Assembly (NCBI GenBank): GCA_945870425.1 | Contig: CAMBSD010000010.1 | Location: 1 to 64,000, forward strand | Reading direction: 5' to 3' | Length of the DNA: 64,000 nt | Source of the DNA: Chitinophaga pinensis | GTDB taxonomy: Bacteria; Bacteroidota; Bacteroidia; UKL13-3 | Part shown: positions 1 to 8,394 of the stretch, in pieces | Layout: each line of letters begins with the position of its first letter | How positions within the stretch are numbered: position 1 is the first letter of the stretch | The notes under the pieces: generated by a model | Seen by the model: only the letters and a program-made list of their open reading frames with translations | What the model was told of the DNA's origin: nothing | The model's database searches: none | Position numbers and translations under genes: made by a program

Positions 1-1
1 A

Positions 2-97
2 AAAGCAACGATTGATGCACTAGTAAATATGCGTGATGCTTACACCATAGCGCAACAAAGAGGATTAAGTTTAAAAAGAGTATTTAACGGAGACTAA
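2..97 (+). CDS. rpsE: 30S ribosomal protein S5, C-terminal end (partial)
   Basis: This is the last 31 codons of S5; the gene begins before the window. The visible tail runs KATIDALVNMRDAYTIAQQR and ends GLSLKRVFNGD, which matches the conserved S5 C-terminus. It precedes rpmD by four bases, the usual spc-operon order. S5 sits at the back of the 30S subunit and contributes to decoding accuracy. Confidence 0.93.
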   Translation, partial: KATIDALVNMRDAYTIAQQRGLSLKRVFNGD

Positions 98-101
98 TCA
101 G

Positions 102-281
102 ATGGCTATAGTAAAAATAACACAGGTAAAAAGTACCATCGATAGAACGGAAGTTCAGAAGAGAACAGTTAGGGCGTTAGGATTTACCAAAATGCACCAA
201 ACTTTAGAAAAAGAAGCTACTCCTCAAATTATGGGGATGATTAGACAAGTATCACATTTGTTAAAAATCGAAAATATTTAA
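102..281 (+). CDS. rpmD: 50S ribosomal protein L30
   Basis: A 59-residue protein starting [15 protein letters not shown] and ending [10 protein letters not shown], the full length of bacterial L30. It has the typical LGFTKMHQT segment (around residues 26-34) and the [12 protein letters not shown] helix near the C-terminus. It lies between rpsE and rplO with gaps of 4-5 bases, so it is co-transcribed in the spc operon. Confidence 0.95.
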   Translation: MAIVKITQVKSTIDRTEVQKRTVRALGFTKMHQTLEKEATPQIMGMIRQVSHLLKIENI

Positions 282-286
282 TAGAA

Positions 287-736
287 ATGCAGTTACATAC
301 ATTAAAGCCTGCATCAGGCTCTACACATAAAGAAGGTAAACGCGTTGGACGTGGTGAGGGTAGTGGTAAAGGCGGTACGGCCGCAAAAGGTCACAAAGGA
401 GCTCAATCTCGTTCTGGTTACAGTTCGAAAAGAGGTTTTGAAGGTGGTCAAATGCCATTATACAGACGTGTGCCTAAGTTTGGTTTCAAACCTTTCAATA
501 GGGTTGAATACATTGGAATCAACTTAGATAGATTACAAACATTAGCTGAATCAAAAGGTTTAACTACTATTACTATCGAGACTTTGGTTTCAAACGGTAT
601 GGTCGGTAAAAAAGATTTAGTAAAAATATTAGGTAGAGGTGAAATCAAGTCATCACTAAATGTGAGTGCTCACGCATTCTCAGAATCTGCTCAAAAAGCA
701 ATTGAAGCAGTAGGTGGTTCAGCTGTTAAAATATAA
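287..736 (+). CDS. rplO: 50S ribosomal protein L15
   Basis: A 149-residue protein with the L15 layout: a basic glycine-rich N-terminal tail ([22 protein letters not shown], about residues 17-38) that threads into 23S rRNA, the [15 protein letters not shown] block at about 53-67, and a globular C-terminal domain ending in GGSAVKI. It starts six bases after the rpmD stop and precedes secY by four bases, so it is part of the same operon. Confidence 0.97.
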   Translation: MQLHTLKPASGSTHKEGKRVGRGEGSGKGGTAAKGHKGAQSRSGYSSKRGFEGGQMPLYRRVPKFGFKPFNRVEYIGINLDRLQTLAESKGLTTITIETLVSNGMVGKKDLVKILGRGEIKSSLNVSAHAFSESAQKAIEAVGGSAVKI

Positions 737-739
737 CAA

Positions 740-2104
740 ATGAAGAAATTTATAGAAACCGTAAAGCATATTTATCAGATAGATGAATTAAGGTATAAAT
801 TAGTTATTACCTTTTGGATGCTATTTATTTACAGACTAGGTTCATACGTTACCCTTCCGGGTGTTGATGCCAATATGTTACAAGGTTCAGCTCGCCAAGC
901 CGCAGGTGGAATTTTTGGATTGATAAACATGTTTGCAGGTGGAGCCTTTGGACGCGGATCCATATTCGCCTTAGGTATAATGCCTTACATTTCTGCTTCA
1001 ATTGTTGTTCAGTTATTAACCCTAGCTGTTCCTTCATTTCAAAAAATGCAAAAAGAAGGTGAAGATGGAAGAAGAAAGATTAATCAAATTACTCGTTATT
1101 TGACAATCGTTATCACTGCTGTTCAATCCATTGGTTTCTTGGTTAATTTAAAATCAGAAAATCCTCAAGCAATTATATCCATCACTCACCCTCAAGAAAT
1201 TTCTGATTTCTTCTTTATGCTATCTTCTGTTGTTGTTCTAACTGCTAGTACTATGTTTGTGCTTTGGTTAGGTGAAAGAATAACAGATAAAGGTATTGGT
1301 AATGGTGTTTCTTTGATTATCATGATTGGTATCATTGCTCGATTACCATTTGCATTAAAAGAAGAATTTAATTTCAAATTAACCGAGTCAGGTGGAGGTT
1401 TGGTAATATTCTTAATTGAATTAGCTGCCTTGTTTGGTGTTATTATGATGGTTATTTTGCTAGTGCAGGGCACTAGGAGAATTCCAGTTCAATATGCTAA
1501 GAGAATTGTTGGTAACCGTCAATACGGAGGAGTAAGACAGTATATTCCCTTAAAAGTGAATGCTGCCGGTGTAATGCCTATCATCTTCGCCCAAGCTTTG
1601 ATGTTTATACCTTCAACAGTTGCTCAATTTTTCCCCAACTACGAAAGTATGCAAGGTGTTGTCGCAGCTTTTATTAACCCGCTATCGTTAACATACAATA
1701 TTACCTTTGCTCTGTTAATTATTATTTTCACCTATTTTTATACAGCCATTTCAGTTAATTCTGTTCAAATAGCTGATGATATGAAAAGAAATAGTGGTTT
1801 CATTCCAGGTATAAAACCAGGAAAGTCTACCGCTGATTTTATTGATAATGTAATGTCAAGGATCACTCTACCAGGTGCAATCTTTTTAGCTATTGTTGCC
1901 ATATTGCCCTCATTTGCGGGTGCCTTAAACATTAATAGCCAGTTTGCTCAGTTTTATGGTGGAACATCTTTACTAATTTTGGTTGGTGTAGTGCTTGACA
2001 CCTTGCAGCAAGTAGAAAGTCATTTGTTGATGAGACATTATGATGGACTTATGAAATCAGGCAGAATTAAAGGTCGTACTAACACTAGCGCAGGTGCTGC
2101 ATAA
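740..2104 (+). CDS. secY: Preprotein translocase subunit SecY
   Basis: The 454-residue channel subunit of the Sec translocon in the inner membrane. Visible family marks are the N-terminal [12 protein letters not shown] segment, the plug-proximal [22 protein letters not shown] stretch, the cytosolic [15 protein letters not shown] loop and the [10 protein letters not shown] loop that contacts SecA and the ribosome. Ten hydrophobic membrane segments are evident and the length is normal. The next gene is infA, with no map (methionine aminopeptidase) in between. The start is four bases after rplO. Confidence 0.97.
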   Translation: MKKFIETVKHIYQIDELRYKLVITFWMLFIYRLGSYVTLPGVDANMLQGSARQAAGGIFGLINMFAGGAFGRGSIFALGIMPYISASIVVQLLTLAVPSFQKMQKEGEDGRRKINQITRYLTIVITAVQSIGFLVNLKSENPQAIISITHPQEISDFFFMLSSVVVLTASTMFVLWLGERITDKGIGNGVSLIIMIGIIARLPFALKEEFNFKLTESGGGLVIFLIELAALFGVIMMVILLVQGTRRIPVQYAKRIVGNRQYGGVRQYIPLKVNAAGVMPIIFAQALMFIPSTVAQFFPNYESMQGVVAAFINPLSLTYNITFALLIIIFTYFYTAISVNSVQIADDMKRNSGFIPGIKPGKSTADFIDNVMSRITLPGAIFLAIVAILPSFAGALNINSQFAQFYGGTSLLILVGVVLDTLQQVESHLLMRHYDGLMKSGRIKGRTNTSAGAA

Positions 2105-2113
2105 AATTGCGCC

Positions 2114-2143
2114 TTGCTTTTTGTGAAAATGCGGTTATTTTTG
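2114..2143 (+). promoter_or_regulatory. Candidate Bacteroidota promoter for infA and the alpha operon
   Basis: TTG at 2114-2116 and TATTTTTG at 2136-2143 are separated by exactly 19 bases, matching the Bacteroidota -33/-7 consensus (TTTG, N19-ish, TAnnTTTG). Transcription would start near 2147, about 14 bases before the infA ATG at 2161. This argues against an upstream start for infA. It is inferred from sequence only. Confidence 0.5.
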
Positions 2144-2160
2144 CAACCCTTTTAACAAAT

Positions 2161-2379
2161 ATGTCAAAACAATCTTTAATAAAACAGGACGGAGTAATAT
2201 TAGAAGCATTATCAAATGCCATGTTCAGGGTACAGCTTGAAAATGGTCATGAGATAATAGCTCATATCTCAGGTAAAATGAGAATGAACTATATCAAAAT
2301 ATTGCCAGGTGATAAGATTTCAGTTGAAATGTCACCATACGATTTATCAAAAGGAAGAATTATTTACAGATATAAGTAA
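2161..2379 (+). CDS. infA: Translation initiation factor IF-1
   Basis: A 72-residue single-domain OB-fold protein that binds the 30S A site during initiation. It reads [17 protein letters not shown] and ends [10 protein letters not shown], with the conserved [20 protein letters not shown] block and [15 protein letters not shown]. The open frame extends upstream to a TTG-like start at 2107, but the family length and the candidate promoter overlapping that stretch both support the ATG at 2161. It sits directly after secY. Confidence 0.96.
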   Translation: MSKQSLIKQDGVILEALSNAMFRVQLENGHEIIAHISGKMRMNYIKILPGDKISVEMSPYDLSKGRIIYRYK

Positions 2380-2387
2380 TAAGAAAG

Positions 2388-2504
2388 ATGAAAATTAGAG
2401 CATCGGTAAAAAAGCGCAGTGAAGACTGCATTATCGTTAAGCGTAAAGGAAAAGTTTACGTAATTAACAAAAAGAACCCAAAGTTTAAACAACGTCAAGG
2501 ATAA
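2388..2504 (+). CDS. rpmJ: 50S ribosomal protein L36, zinc-free type
   Basis: A 38-residue protein, [19 protein letters not shown] to the end NPKFKQRQG, located between infA and rpsM. The usual C-x2-C-x12-C-x5-H zinc ribbon is mostly lost: position 11 is Ser, 27 is Asn and 33 is Phe, and only Cys14 survives. It is therefore a C-minus paralogue type that should fold without zinc. The basic C-terminal HKQRQG-like tail is kept as FKQRQG. Confidence 0.94.
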   Translation: MKIRASVKKRSEDCIIVKRKGKVYVINKKNPKFKQRQG

Positions 2505-2514
2505 TTAAAGAATT

Positions 2515-2892
2515 ATGGCTCGTATATCAGGTGTAGATTTACCCAAAAATAAAAGAGGAGAAATAGGTTTAACCTATATCTTTGGCATAGGTCGTTCCAA
2601 AGCAGTTAGAATTTTAGCTGACTGTGGAATAGATGTAGCAAAAAAAGTTCAAGATTGGAACGATGAGGAGTTGAATGCAATTCGTAAGCACATTACAGAT
2701 AATGTAACTGTTGAGGGAGAATTACGTTCAGAAAAGCAATTAAACATTAAGCGTTTACTTGACATCGGCTGCTATCGTGGTTTGCGTCACAGAAAAGGTC
2801 TTCCAGTTCGTGGTCAGCGCACTCGCACAAACTCACGTACTAGAAAAGGTAAGCGTAAAACAGTTGCAGGTAAAAAGAAAGTTACTAAATAA
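2515..2892 (+). CDS. rpsM: 30S ribosomal protein S13
   Basis: A 125-residue S13, the head protein of the 30S subunit contacting the P-site tRNA and 50S bridges. Recognisable segments are [14 protein letters not shown] at the start, the [11 protein letters not shown] helix-two-turn-helix region, [19 protein letters not shown] and the basic tail ending KKKVTK. It lies 10 bases after rpmJ, in standard alpha-operon order. Confidence 0.97.
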   Translation: MARISGVDLPKNKRGEIGLTYIFGIGRSKAVRILADCGIDVAKKVQDWNDEELNAIRKHITDNVTVEGELRSEKQLNIKRLLDIGCYRGLRHRKGLPVRGQRTRTNSRTRKGKRKTVAGKKKVTK

Positions 2893-2911
2893 TAAATAAA
2901 GAACAATAGTA

Positions 2912-3301
2912 ATGGCAGGTTCAAAAAAGACAACAAAGAAACGTAATGTAGTGATTGAAGCACACGGTCAAGTGCACATCAAAGCATCGTTTAATAATAT
3001 AATTATCTCTATAACAAATGCAACTGGACAAGTTATCTCTTGGGGTTCGGCTGGTAAGATGGGTTTTAGAGGTTCTAAGAAAAATACTCCATATGCAGCT
3101 CAAACTGCAGCAACAGATGCTGCCAAAGTAGCTGTAGATGCTGGTCTAAAAAAGGTTGATGTATTTGTTAAGGGCCCCGGTTCAGGAAGAGAAAGTGCAA
3201 TCCGTACGCTTGCTGCAGCTGGTTTAGAAGTACTATCAATAAAAGATATTACTCCTCTTCCTCACAATGGATGTCGTCCTCCAAAAAGCAGAAGGGTATA
3301 A
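2912..3301 (+). CDS. rpsK: 30S ribosomal protein S11
   Basis: A 129-residue S11, located on the 30S platform. The signatures are [18 protein letters not shown] near the N-terminus, [19 protein letters not shown] in the middle and the C-terminal [18 protein letters not shown], all highly conserved. It starts 19 bases after rpsM and is followed by rpsD. Confidence 0.97.
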   Translation: MAGSKKTTKKRNVVIEAHGQVHIKASFNNIIISITNATGQVISWGSAGKMGFRGSKKNTPYAAQTAATDAAKVAVDAGLKKVDVFVKGPGSGRESAIRTLAAAGLEVLSIKDITPLPHNGCRPPKSRRV

Positions 3302-3343
3302 TTACTTATTTATATTTTTTGATAATAGAAGAATAATAAAAAA

Positions 3344-3952
3344 ATGGCAAGATATATAGGTCCTAAAACCAAAATAGCAAGAAGATTCAAAGATCCTATC
3401 TTTGGTCCGGATAAGTCTTATGAAAAAAGACAAACACCTCCAGGTCAGCATGGTATGTCTCGTAAGAGATCAAAACCAACCGAATATGCTATACAGTTAG
3501 GTGAAAAGCAAAAAGCTAAATATACTTACGGTGTATTGGAGCGTCAATTCTACAAAACTTTTGAAGAAGCAGCGCGTAAAAAAGGTGTTACGGGTGAAAA
3601 CTTAATGAAGTTCTTGGAAGCTCGTTTAGATAATACTGTTTTTCGTTTAGGTATTGCTAAAACTCGTAGCGCTGCTCGTCAATTGGTTAGTCACAGACAT
3701 ATTACCGTTAATGGTAAAGTAGTAAATATTTCATCATATGCTTTGAAACCAGGAGATGTTGTTGGTGTTCGTGAGAAATCTAAAACATTAGAAACTATTA
3801 CCGATTCATTAGCATTAAGTAATAATAAAAAATTCAATTGGGTTAATTGGGATGGTCATAATATGACGGGTACTTTTGTTTCTTTCCCTGAGAGAGATCA
3901 AATTCCTGAAAATATCAAGGAACAACTAATTGTCGAATTGTATTCTAAATAA
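3344..3952 (+). CDS. rpsD: 30S ribosomal protein S4
   Basis: A 202-residue S4, a primary 16S rRNA binder and 30S assembly initiator. The N-terminus ([20 protein letters not shown]) has none of the zinc-binding cysteines found in some S4 proteins. The S4 RNA-binding domain is visible as [30 protein letters not shown]. It lies between rpsK and rpoA. In other bacteria S4 represses its own operon; no operator is identified here. Confidence 0.97.
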   Translation: MARYIGPKTKIARRFKDPIFGPDKSYEKRQTPPGQHGMSRKRSKPTEYAIQLGEKQKAKYTYGVLERQFYKTFEEAARKKGVTGENLMKFLEARLDNTVFRLGIAKTRSAARQLVSHRHITVNGKVVNISSYALKPGDVVGVREKSKTLETITDSLALSNNKKFNWVNWDGHNMTGTFVSFPERDQIPENIKEQLIVELYSK

Positions 3953-3971
3953 CATTTAATCAAAACAACAC

Positions 3972-4964
3972 ATGTCAATACTTGCTTTTCAGAAACCTGA
4001 CAAAGTTATCATGCATAAAGAAACTGATTTTTTTGGTCAGTTTGAGTTTCGTCCTTTAGAAAAAGGTTATGGTGTTACTATCGGTAATGCGCTTAGAAGA
4101 ATCTTATTATCTTCGTTAGAAGGTTATGCAATTACTACACTTAAAATAGCTGGTGTTGAGCATGAATTCTCAACCATCAAAGGTGTAATTGAAGATGTTA
4201 CCGAAATCGTTCTAAATCTAAAACAAGTTCGTTTCAAACGTATTGTTGATGGAGTTGAAAACGAAAAGATATATATCAACATTAAAGGACAAGAACAATT
4301 TTTAGCAGGTGATATCGCAAAGCATACCAATGCTTTCAAAATATTGAACCCTGAAATGGTGATTTGCAACATGGAATCATCAGTTCATTTAGAAATTGAA
4401 TTGACTGTAGATAAGGGAAGAGGATATGTTCCTGCGGAAGAGAACAAACCAAAAGATTCTGTTTTAGGTTTGATTCCTATCGACTCTATTTTTACCCCAA
4501 TTAAAAATGTAAAGTTCTCAGTTGAAGATTTTCGTGTTGAACAAAAAACCGATTATGAAAAACTGAATTTAGAGATTATTACTGATGGATCAATTCATCC
4601 AGAAGATGCATTAAAAGAAGCTGCTAAAATACTCATCCAACACTTCATGTTGTTTAGTGATGAGTTGATTACACTAGATACTCAGGTTAAAGAAGTTCAT
4701 CCTGAGATAGATGAGAATCTAATGCAAATGAAGAAAATTCTTAAGACTCCATTGTCTGACTTGGATTTATCTGTAAGAGCATACAATTGCTTAAAAGCAG
4801 CTGACATCAAAACATTGGGCGAACTAGTTAGCTTTGATATCGCAGACTTATTAAAATTCCGTAATTTTGGTAAGAAATCATTAAGTGAGTTAGAAGAATT
4901 GGTGCGTGACAAAAATTTAACTTTTGGTATTGACGTTGCTAAATATAAATTGAACGAAGACTAG
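3972..4964 (+). CDS. rpoA: DNA-directed RNA polymerase alpha subunit
   Basis: A 330-residue alpha subunit. The N-terminal dimerisation/assembly domain shows [19 protein letters not shown] (about residues 26-43) and [13 protein letters not shown]. The C-terminal domain (about 250-330) has the DNA-binding helix-hairpin region [19 protein letters not shown] and [12 protein letters not shown], which contacts UP elements and activators. Length and order (rpsD-rpoA-rplQ) are normal. Confidence 0.97.
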   Translation: MSILAFQKPDKVIMHKETDFFGQFEFRPLEKGYGVTIGNALRRILLSSLEGYAITTLKIAGVEHEFSTIKGVIEDVTEIVLNLKQVRFKRIVDGVENEKIYINIKGQEQFLAGDIAKHTNAFKILNPEMVICNMESSVHLEIELTVDKGRGYVPAEENKPKDSVLGLIPIDSIFTPIKNVKFSVEDFRVEQKTDYEKLNLEIITDGSIHPEDALKEAAKILIQHFMLFSDELITLDTQVKEVHPEIDENLMQMKKILKTPLSDLDLSVRAYNCLKAADIKTLGELVSFDIADLLKFRNFGKKSLSELEELVRDKNLTFGIDVAKYKLNED

Positions 4965-5048
4965 ATTAATAGGGTTGAACGTTGATAGTTGTTGGTTGAT
5001 AGAAAACAACTCCATCAACAAACAGCAAATAACTATATACGAATAAAA

Positions 5049-5564
5049 ATGAGACACGGAAATAAAGTAAATAAATTAGGCAGAACTGCCACCCACCGTA
5101 AAGCAATGATGGCTAACATGGCTTCTTCGTTGATATTACATAAGCGTATCATGACTACGGCCGCCAAAGCTAAAGAGTTACGTAAATTTGTTGAACCTCT
5201 TATCACAAAAGCAAAAGAAGACATTACACATAACCGTAGAACCGTTTTCGCCTACTTGAAACAAGGTCCTGCAGTTAAAGAATTGTTTGGTACTGTAATG
5301 ACCAAAGTTGGTGACAGGCCAGGTGGATATACACGTGTATTAAAAACCATGAACCGTAAAGGTGATAATGCTGAAATGGCCATTATTGAGTTAGTTGATT
5401 TTAACGAGGCTATGTTGGCTGCTAAAGCTACAAAAGGTGCAGCTAAGAAAACACGTAGAGGTCTTACTAAAGCAGCTGATAAAGCTGTTGAAACTACTGA
5501 TACTGCTGAAGCTACAGATACTGCTGAAGCTACAGATACTGCTGAAGTACCTTCTGCTGAATAA
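5049..5564 (+). CDS. rplQ: 50S ribosomal protein L17 with repeat-containing C-terminal tail
   Basis: A 171-residue L17, longer than the roughly 120-residue core family. The core is clear: [44 protein letters not shown] and AIIELVDF near residue 118. After the core come a basic stretch ([13 protein letters not shown]) and then an acidic threonine-alanine repeat of TDTAEA units ending VPSAE. The open frame extends upstream to 4989, but MRHG is the universal L17 start. It is the last gene of the operon before a terminator. Confidence 0.95.
   Translation: MRHGNKVNKLGRTATHRKAMMANMASSLILHKRIMTTAAKAKELRKFVEPLITKAKEDITHNRRTVFAYLKQGPAVKELFGTVMTKVGDRPGGYTRVLKTMNRKGDNAEMAIIELVDFNEAMLAAKATKGAAKKTRRGLTKAADKAVETTDTAEATDTAEATDTAEVPSAE
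5499..5548 (+). repeat. 18-bp tandem repeat in the rplQ tail
   Basis: The unit GATACTGCTGAAGCTACA occurs twice perfectly (5499-5516, 5517-5534), followed by a partial third copy. It encodes the TDTAEA peptide repeat. In-frame 18-bp units allow length change by slippage without a frameshift. Confidence 0.85.
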
Positions 5565-5580
5565 TACTATTTAACAAATT

Positions 5581-5611
5581 CAAAAAGCTCGGACTTGTTC
5601 GGGCTTTTTTT
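5581..5611 (+). terminator. Rho-independent terminator after rplQ
   Basis: AAAAGCTCG pairs with CGGGCTTTT (one T-G wobble) around a short loop, followed by a run of T. It lies 17 bases after the rplQ stop and ends the ribosomal operon. Confidence 0.85.
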
Positions 5612-5682
5612 ATGCCTTATTGCTTGCATTCCTAATTCTAACTTTTTATTTCATTTTTTAATCCGTTTTTTTGTAGTATAGT

Positions 5683-6687
5683 ATGAATAAAGAAATTGTT
5701 GTTAGTGGCATAAGGCCTACAGGTAATTTGCATTTGGGAAATTACTTAGGAGCGGTAAAGAATTTTCTTAAAATGCAGCATGATTACCCGTGCTTCTTTT
5801 TTATTGCCGATTATCATTCGCTTACCACTCATCCTAACCCAGCAGATTTGCATAATAATGCCCAACAAGTGATGGCCGAATATTTGGCTTGTGGTTTGGA
5901 TCCAGAAGTCTGTACACTCTATATGCAAAGTCACCTTCCAGAGATATTGGAATTATACTTGCTTTTAAATATGCATGCATACAAAGGTGAATTGGAAAGG
6001 GTTAGTTCTTTTAAAGAGAAGGCTAGAACCCAACCTGATAATATAAATGCTGGTTTGCTTACCTATCCAGTTTTGATGGCTGCAGATATTATTATTCATA
6101 AAGCTGTGAAGGTCCCAGTTGGTAAGGATCAAGAACAGCACTTAGAAATGGCCCGCACTTTTGGAAATAGGTTTAATCGTATTTATAACAATGAAATTTT
6201 CCCTGAACCATATGCATTTAATTATGGAACAGAATTGGTGAAAATACCTGGCCTATTAGGAGGTGGGAAAATGAGTAAGAGTGATGGAGATGGAAATGTT
6301 ATCAATTTAATTGATACCCCTGAGACTATTAGAAAGAAGTTTTCAAAGGCGGTAACTGATACAGGTCCAACAGAACTAAATTCAATACCTACCCAAGCGG
6401 TTCAAAATTTGTTTGATTTGATGAAGACTGTTTCTAGTGAAGATACTTTGAAACATTTTACAGACGCTTATGCTTCATGTAGCATCAGATATGGTGATTT
6501 AAAGAAACAATTGGCAGAAGATATGATATTTTACCTTAGTCCTATTAGAGAGCGCATAGAAGATATCAAAAGCAATAAAAAAGAACTTAATAGAATAGCT
6601 AAATTAGGTGCTGAAAAAGCAAGAGAAAGCGCAAATAGGACAATGAAAGAAGTGAGGGCAGCTGTAGGTTTTAAATCAATTGTATAA
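5683..6687 (+). CDS. trpS: Tryptophanyl-tRNA synthetase
   Basis: A 334-residue class I aminoacyl-tRNA synthetase that charges tRNA-Trp. The HIGH-type motif is HLGN at residues 17-20 (PTGNLHLGNYLGA) and the KMSKS motif is exact at 196-200 (GGGKMSKSDGDG). The family segment YPVLMAADII and the KDQEQHLE ATP/tryptophan-pocket region are present. Length is normal. It is followed after two bases by an IscA-like gene, so the two are probably co-transcribed. Confidence 0.97.
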   Translation: MNKEIVVSGIRPTGNLHLGNYLGAVKNFLKMQHDYPCFFFIADYHSLTTHPNPADLHNNAQQVMAEYLACGLDPEVCTLYMQSHLPEILELYLLLNMHAYKGELERVSSFKEKARTQPDNINAGLLTYPVLMAADIIIHKAVKVPVGKDQEQHLEMARTFGNRFNRIYNNEIFPEPYAFNYGTELVKIPGLLGGGKMSKSDGDGNVINLIDTPETIRKKFSKAVTDTGPTELNSIPTQAVQNLFDLMKTVSSEDTLKHFTDAYASCSIRYGDLKKQLAEDMIFYLSPIRERIEDIKSNKKELNRIAKLGAEKARESANRTMKEVRAAVGFKSIV

Positions 6688-6689
6688 GA

Positions 6690-6989
6690 ATGAAGATTAT
6701 TGAAATTACAAGGAGTGCAAAAGAAGCAATTCTTAAATATAAAGATACCTTACAAATACCTAGTGATCATTATTTACGGGTTGGGATAAAGCAGAAAAAC
6801 TCACAAGACAAAGGCTTATTCATAGGTTTTGATACAATAAATGAAAAAGATAAGTTGGTAGAAAACGATGGCATTGAGCTTTTATACCATCCAGGTCAAG
6901 CTTTGTTTTTTGCTGGTATGATAATAGATTATAGGGAAAGAGAAGGCAAGAAAGGGTTTGTTTTGGTTGAAAATAAGAAGACTATTTAA
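6690..6989 (+). CDS. HesB/IscA-like fold protein lacking all cysteines
   Basis: A 99-residue protein aligning along its length with A-type iron-sulfur carriers: SAKEAILKYK helix, LRVGIKQKNSQDKGLFIGFD where IscA has LRVGVxGGGCSG, LVENDGIELLYHP, and the IDYRE strand. The first cluster-ligand Cys is replaced in the KNSQDK stretch and the C-terminal CGCG is absent, leaving no cysteine in the protein. It therefore cannot bind a cluster in the known way. It begins two bases after trpS and its stop overlaps the folE stop by eight bases. The role is unknown. Confidence 0.7.
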   Translation: MKIIEITRSAKEAILKYKDTLQIPSDHYLRVGIKQKNSQDKGLFIGFDTINEKDKLVENDGIELLYHPGQALFFAGMIIDYREREGKKGFVLVENKKTI

Positions 6990-7680
6990 TCTCTAAGGAG
7001 ATTAATTTCATCATTTCTTCTCTTGTTTTAGAATCTTGAAATTTACCACTAAATTCACTTGTAATAGTGCTACTAGTAACATCCTGAACACCACGCATGC
7101 CTACACACATATGGTCGGCTTCTATAATAACTGCTACATCGTTTGTATACAATGTGTCTTTGAGCATGTTTACTATTTGAATAGTCATTCTTTCTTGTAC
7201 CTGCGGTCGTTGGGCAAAATACCTCACAATACGGTTTAGTTTTGACAGACCTACAACTTTATCATTTGGAATGTAGGCTACATGAGCTTTACCAATGATG
7301 GGAACAAAATGATGTTCACAAACACTATGAAAAGAAATATTCTTTTCGATGAGCATGTTTTTATAATTGTATTTGTTCTCAAACAACTTAACCGAAGGTG
7401 CATTATCTGGGTTCAGTCCCTTGAACATCTCTGTAACATACATTTTGGCTACCCTATTGGGTGTGCCACTTAGACTGTCGTCATTAAGATCTAAACCCAA
7501 AATGAGCATTATTTCTTTGAAATGCTTTTCAATAAGTTCAATTTTTATTTCATCATCCAATTCGAAAGCATCCTCGCGGAGTGGTGTTTCCATTGAAAAA
7601 CTCTCATGGTTGTTTTCCATGTCTTCTGTATTGAGTTTTTTAATTTCCGTTGTATTCAACGAAGTTACGTTCTGTTTCAT
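6982..7680 (-). CDS. folE: GTP cyclohydrolase I
   Basis: Converts GTP to 7,8-dihydroneopterin triphosphate, the first step of folate, biopterin and queuosine precursor pathways. The zinc ligands are C121, H124 (CEHHFVP) and C192 (MCVGMRG); the GLSKLNRIVRYFAQRPQVQER helix and the GTPNRVAKMY motif are also present. As called here it is 232 residues and overlaps the upstream PTPS gene by 41 bases. An internal Met at residue 21 (start 7620) would remove the overlap and fit family length well, so the start is uncertain. It follows the PTPS gene in the same transcript. Confidence 0.95.
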   Translation of the reverse strand: MKQNVTSLNTTEIKKLNTEDMENNHESFSMETPLREDAFELDDEIKIELIEKHFKEIMLILGLDLNDDSLSGTPNRVAKMYVTEMFKGLNPDNAPSVKLFENKYNYKNMLIEKNISFHSVCEHHFVPIIGKAHVAYIPNDKVVGLSKLNRIVRYFAQRPQVQERMTIQIVNMLKDTLYTNDVAVIIEADHMCVGMRGVQDVTSSTITSEFSGKFQDSKTREEMMKLISLEIK

Positions 7681-8050
7681 ATAAGGTTATTTTAATATTA
7701 TATTTCTTTTCTATTCTGTTTCTAATAAGGTTCCAAATGGTAATTGCGATATTCTCGGCTGTTGGGTTTAAATTTTTGAATTCGAGTGTGTCTAGGTTTA
7801 GATTTTTGTGGTCGAATCTATCTTCCACTTCTTCTTCAAGAATTTGTTTCAAAATTTTCAAATCAAATAAATAACCGCTTACGGGATCAATTTCACCAGT
7901 GATGCTTACAATTAATTTATAGTTGTGTCCATGGTAATTATCATTGTTACATAAACCAAAGAATACTTTGTTTTGTTCAGTTGACCATTCATTTACGTGC
8001 AATCTATGTGCAGCATTGAAGTGACATTCTCGAGATACAGTTAATTCCAT
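7640..8050 (-). CDS. 6-pyruvoyl-tetrahydropterin synthase family protein (PTPS/QueD)
   Basis: A 136-residue pterin-fold enzyme. Zinc ligands are H15 (FNAAHRL) and the HGH at 40-42. The catalytic cysteine is C34, with five residues before HGH (C-NNDNY-HGH). That C-x5-HGH spacing is the one seen in animal-type PTPS; classical QueD has C-x3-HGH. The enzyme may thus make 6-pyruvoyl-tetrahydropterin, although a QueD role is not excluded. The partner gene folE supplies its substrate and lies immediately downstream in the same transcript. Confidence 0.88.
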   Translation of the reverse strand: MELTVSRECHFNAAHRLHVNEWSTEQNKVFFGLCNNDNYHGHNYKLIVSITGEIDPVSGYLFDLKILKQILEEEVEDRFDHKNLNLDTLEFKNLNPTAENIAITIWNLIRNRIEKKYNIKITLYETERNFVEYNGN

Positions 8051-8073
8051 TAGTTAGTATAAATCTTATTTTT

Positions 8074-8104
8074 CAAAGATGTCGAAACATCTTACTTTTT
8101 CAAA
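8074..8104 (-). promoter_or_regulatory. Candidate promoter of the PTPS-folE operon
   Basis: On the minus strand TTTG (8104-8101) is followed after 19 bases by CATCTTTG (8081-8074), one mismatch from TAnnTTTG. The start codon lies about 24 bases downstream. Inferred from pattern only. Confidence 0.4.
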
Positions 8105-8175
8105 CTTGATGTTGTTTTTTTCTATTTATAACAACTTGAAGTAAGTTTAATTGTTTTATATATTGTTATAATCGT

Positions 8176-8328
8176 TAAACAAAATTTTATAATTATGTAA
8201 CAAAATAGGGTATAATTACCTTAATTTTGCGCTGTAACCACCTGTAAAATATATGAATCAAATTTTTTTTAATTGATTTATAGTAATTTATGTTTTGTTT
8301 AAGCTTTTGTTTAAAATATTAAACAAAA
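8176..8328. promoter_or_regulatory. Repeated TTTTGTTTA elements upstream of the ECF sigma gene
   Basis: The 344-base gap between the PTPS gene and the sigma factor has no gene. It contains four copies of the 9-mer TTTTGTTTA: inverted at 8176-8184, direct at 8293-8301 and 8305-8313, inverted at 8320-8328. The last two form a palindrome with 9-bp arms around AAAATA. This could be an operator array for the divergent promoters, but the region is very AT-rich, which raises the chance of coincidence. Confidence 0.4.
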
Positions 8329-8394
8329 ATACTTGCTAGTATGAAATAAGTAATTCACATTTGCTGAAGATTTAGAATAAAAACAATTCCTGTC

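Noticed and set aside
4989-5048. Upstream extension of L17 from 4989
   Set aside because: All bacterial L17 proteins start at MRH; the extension has no similarity and contains repetitive GTTGATAGTTG-like sequence.
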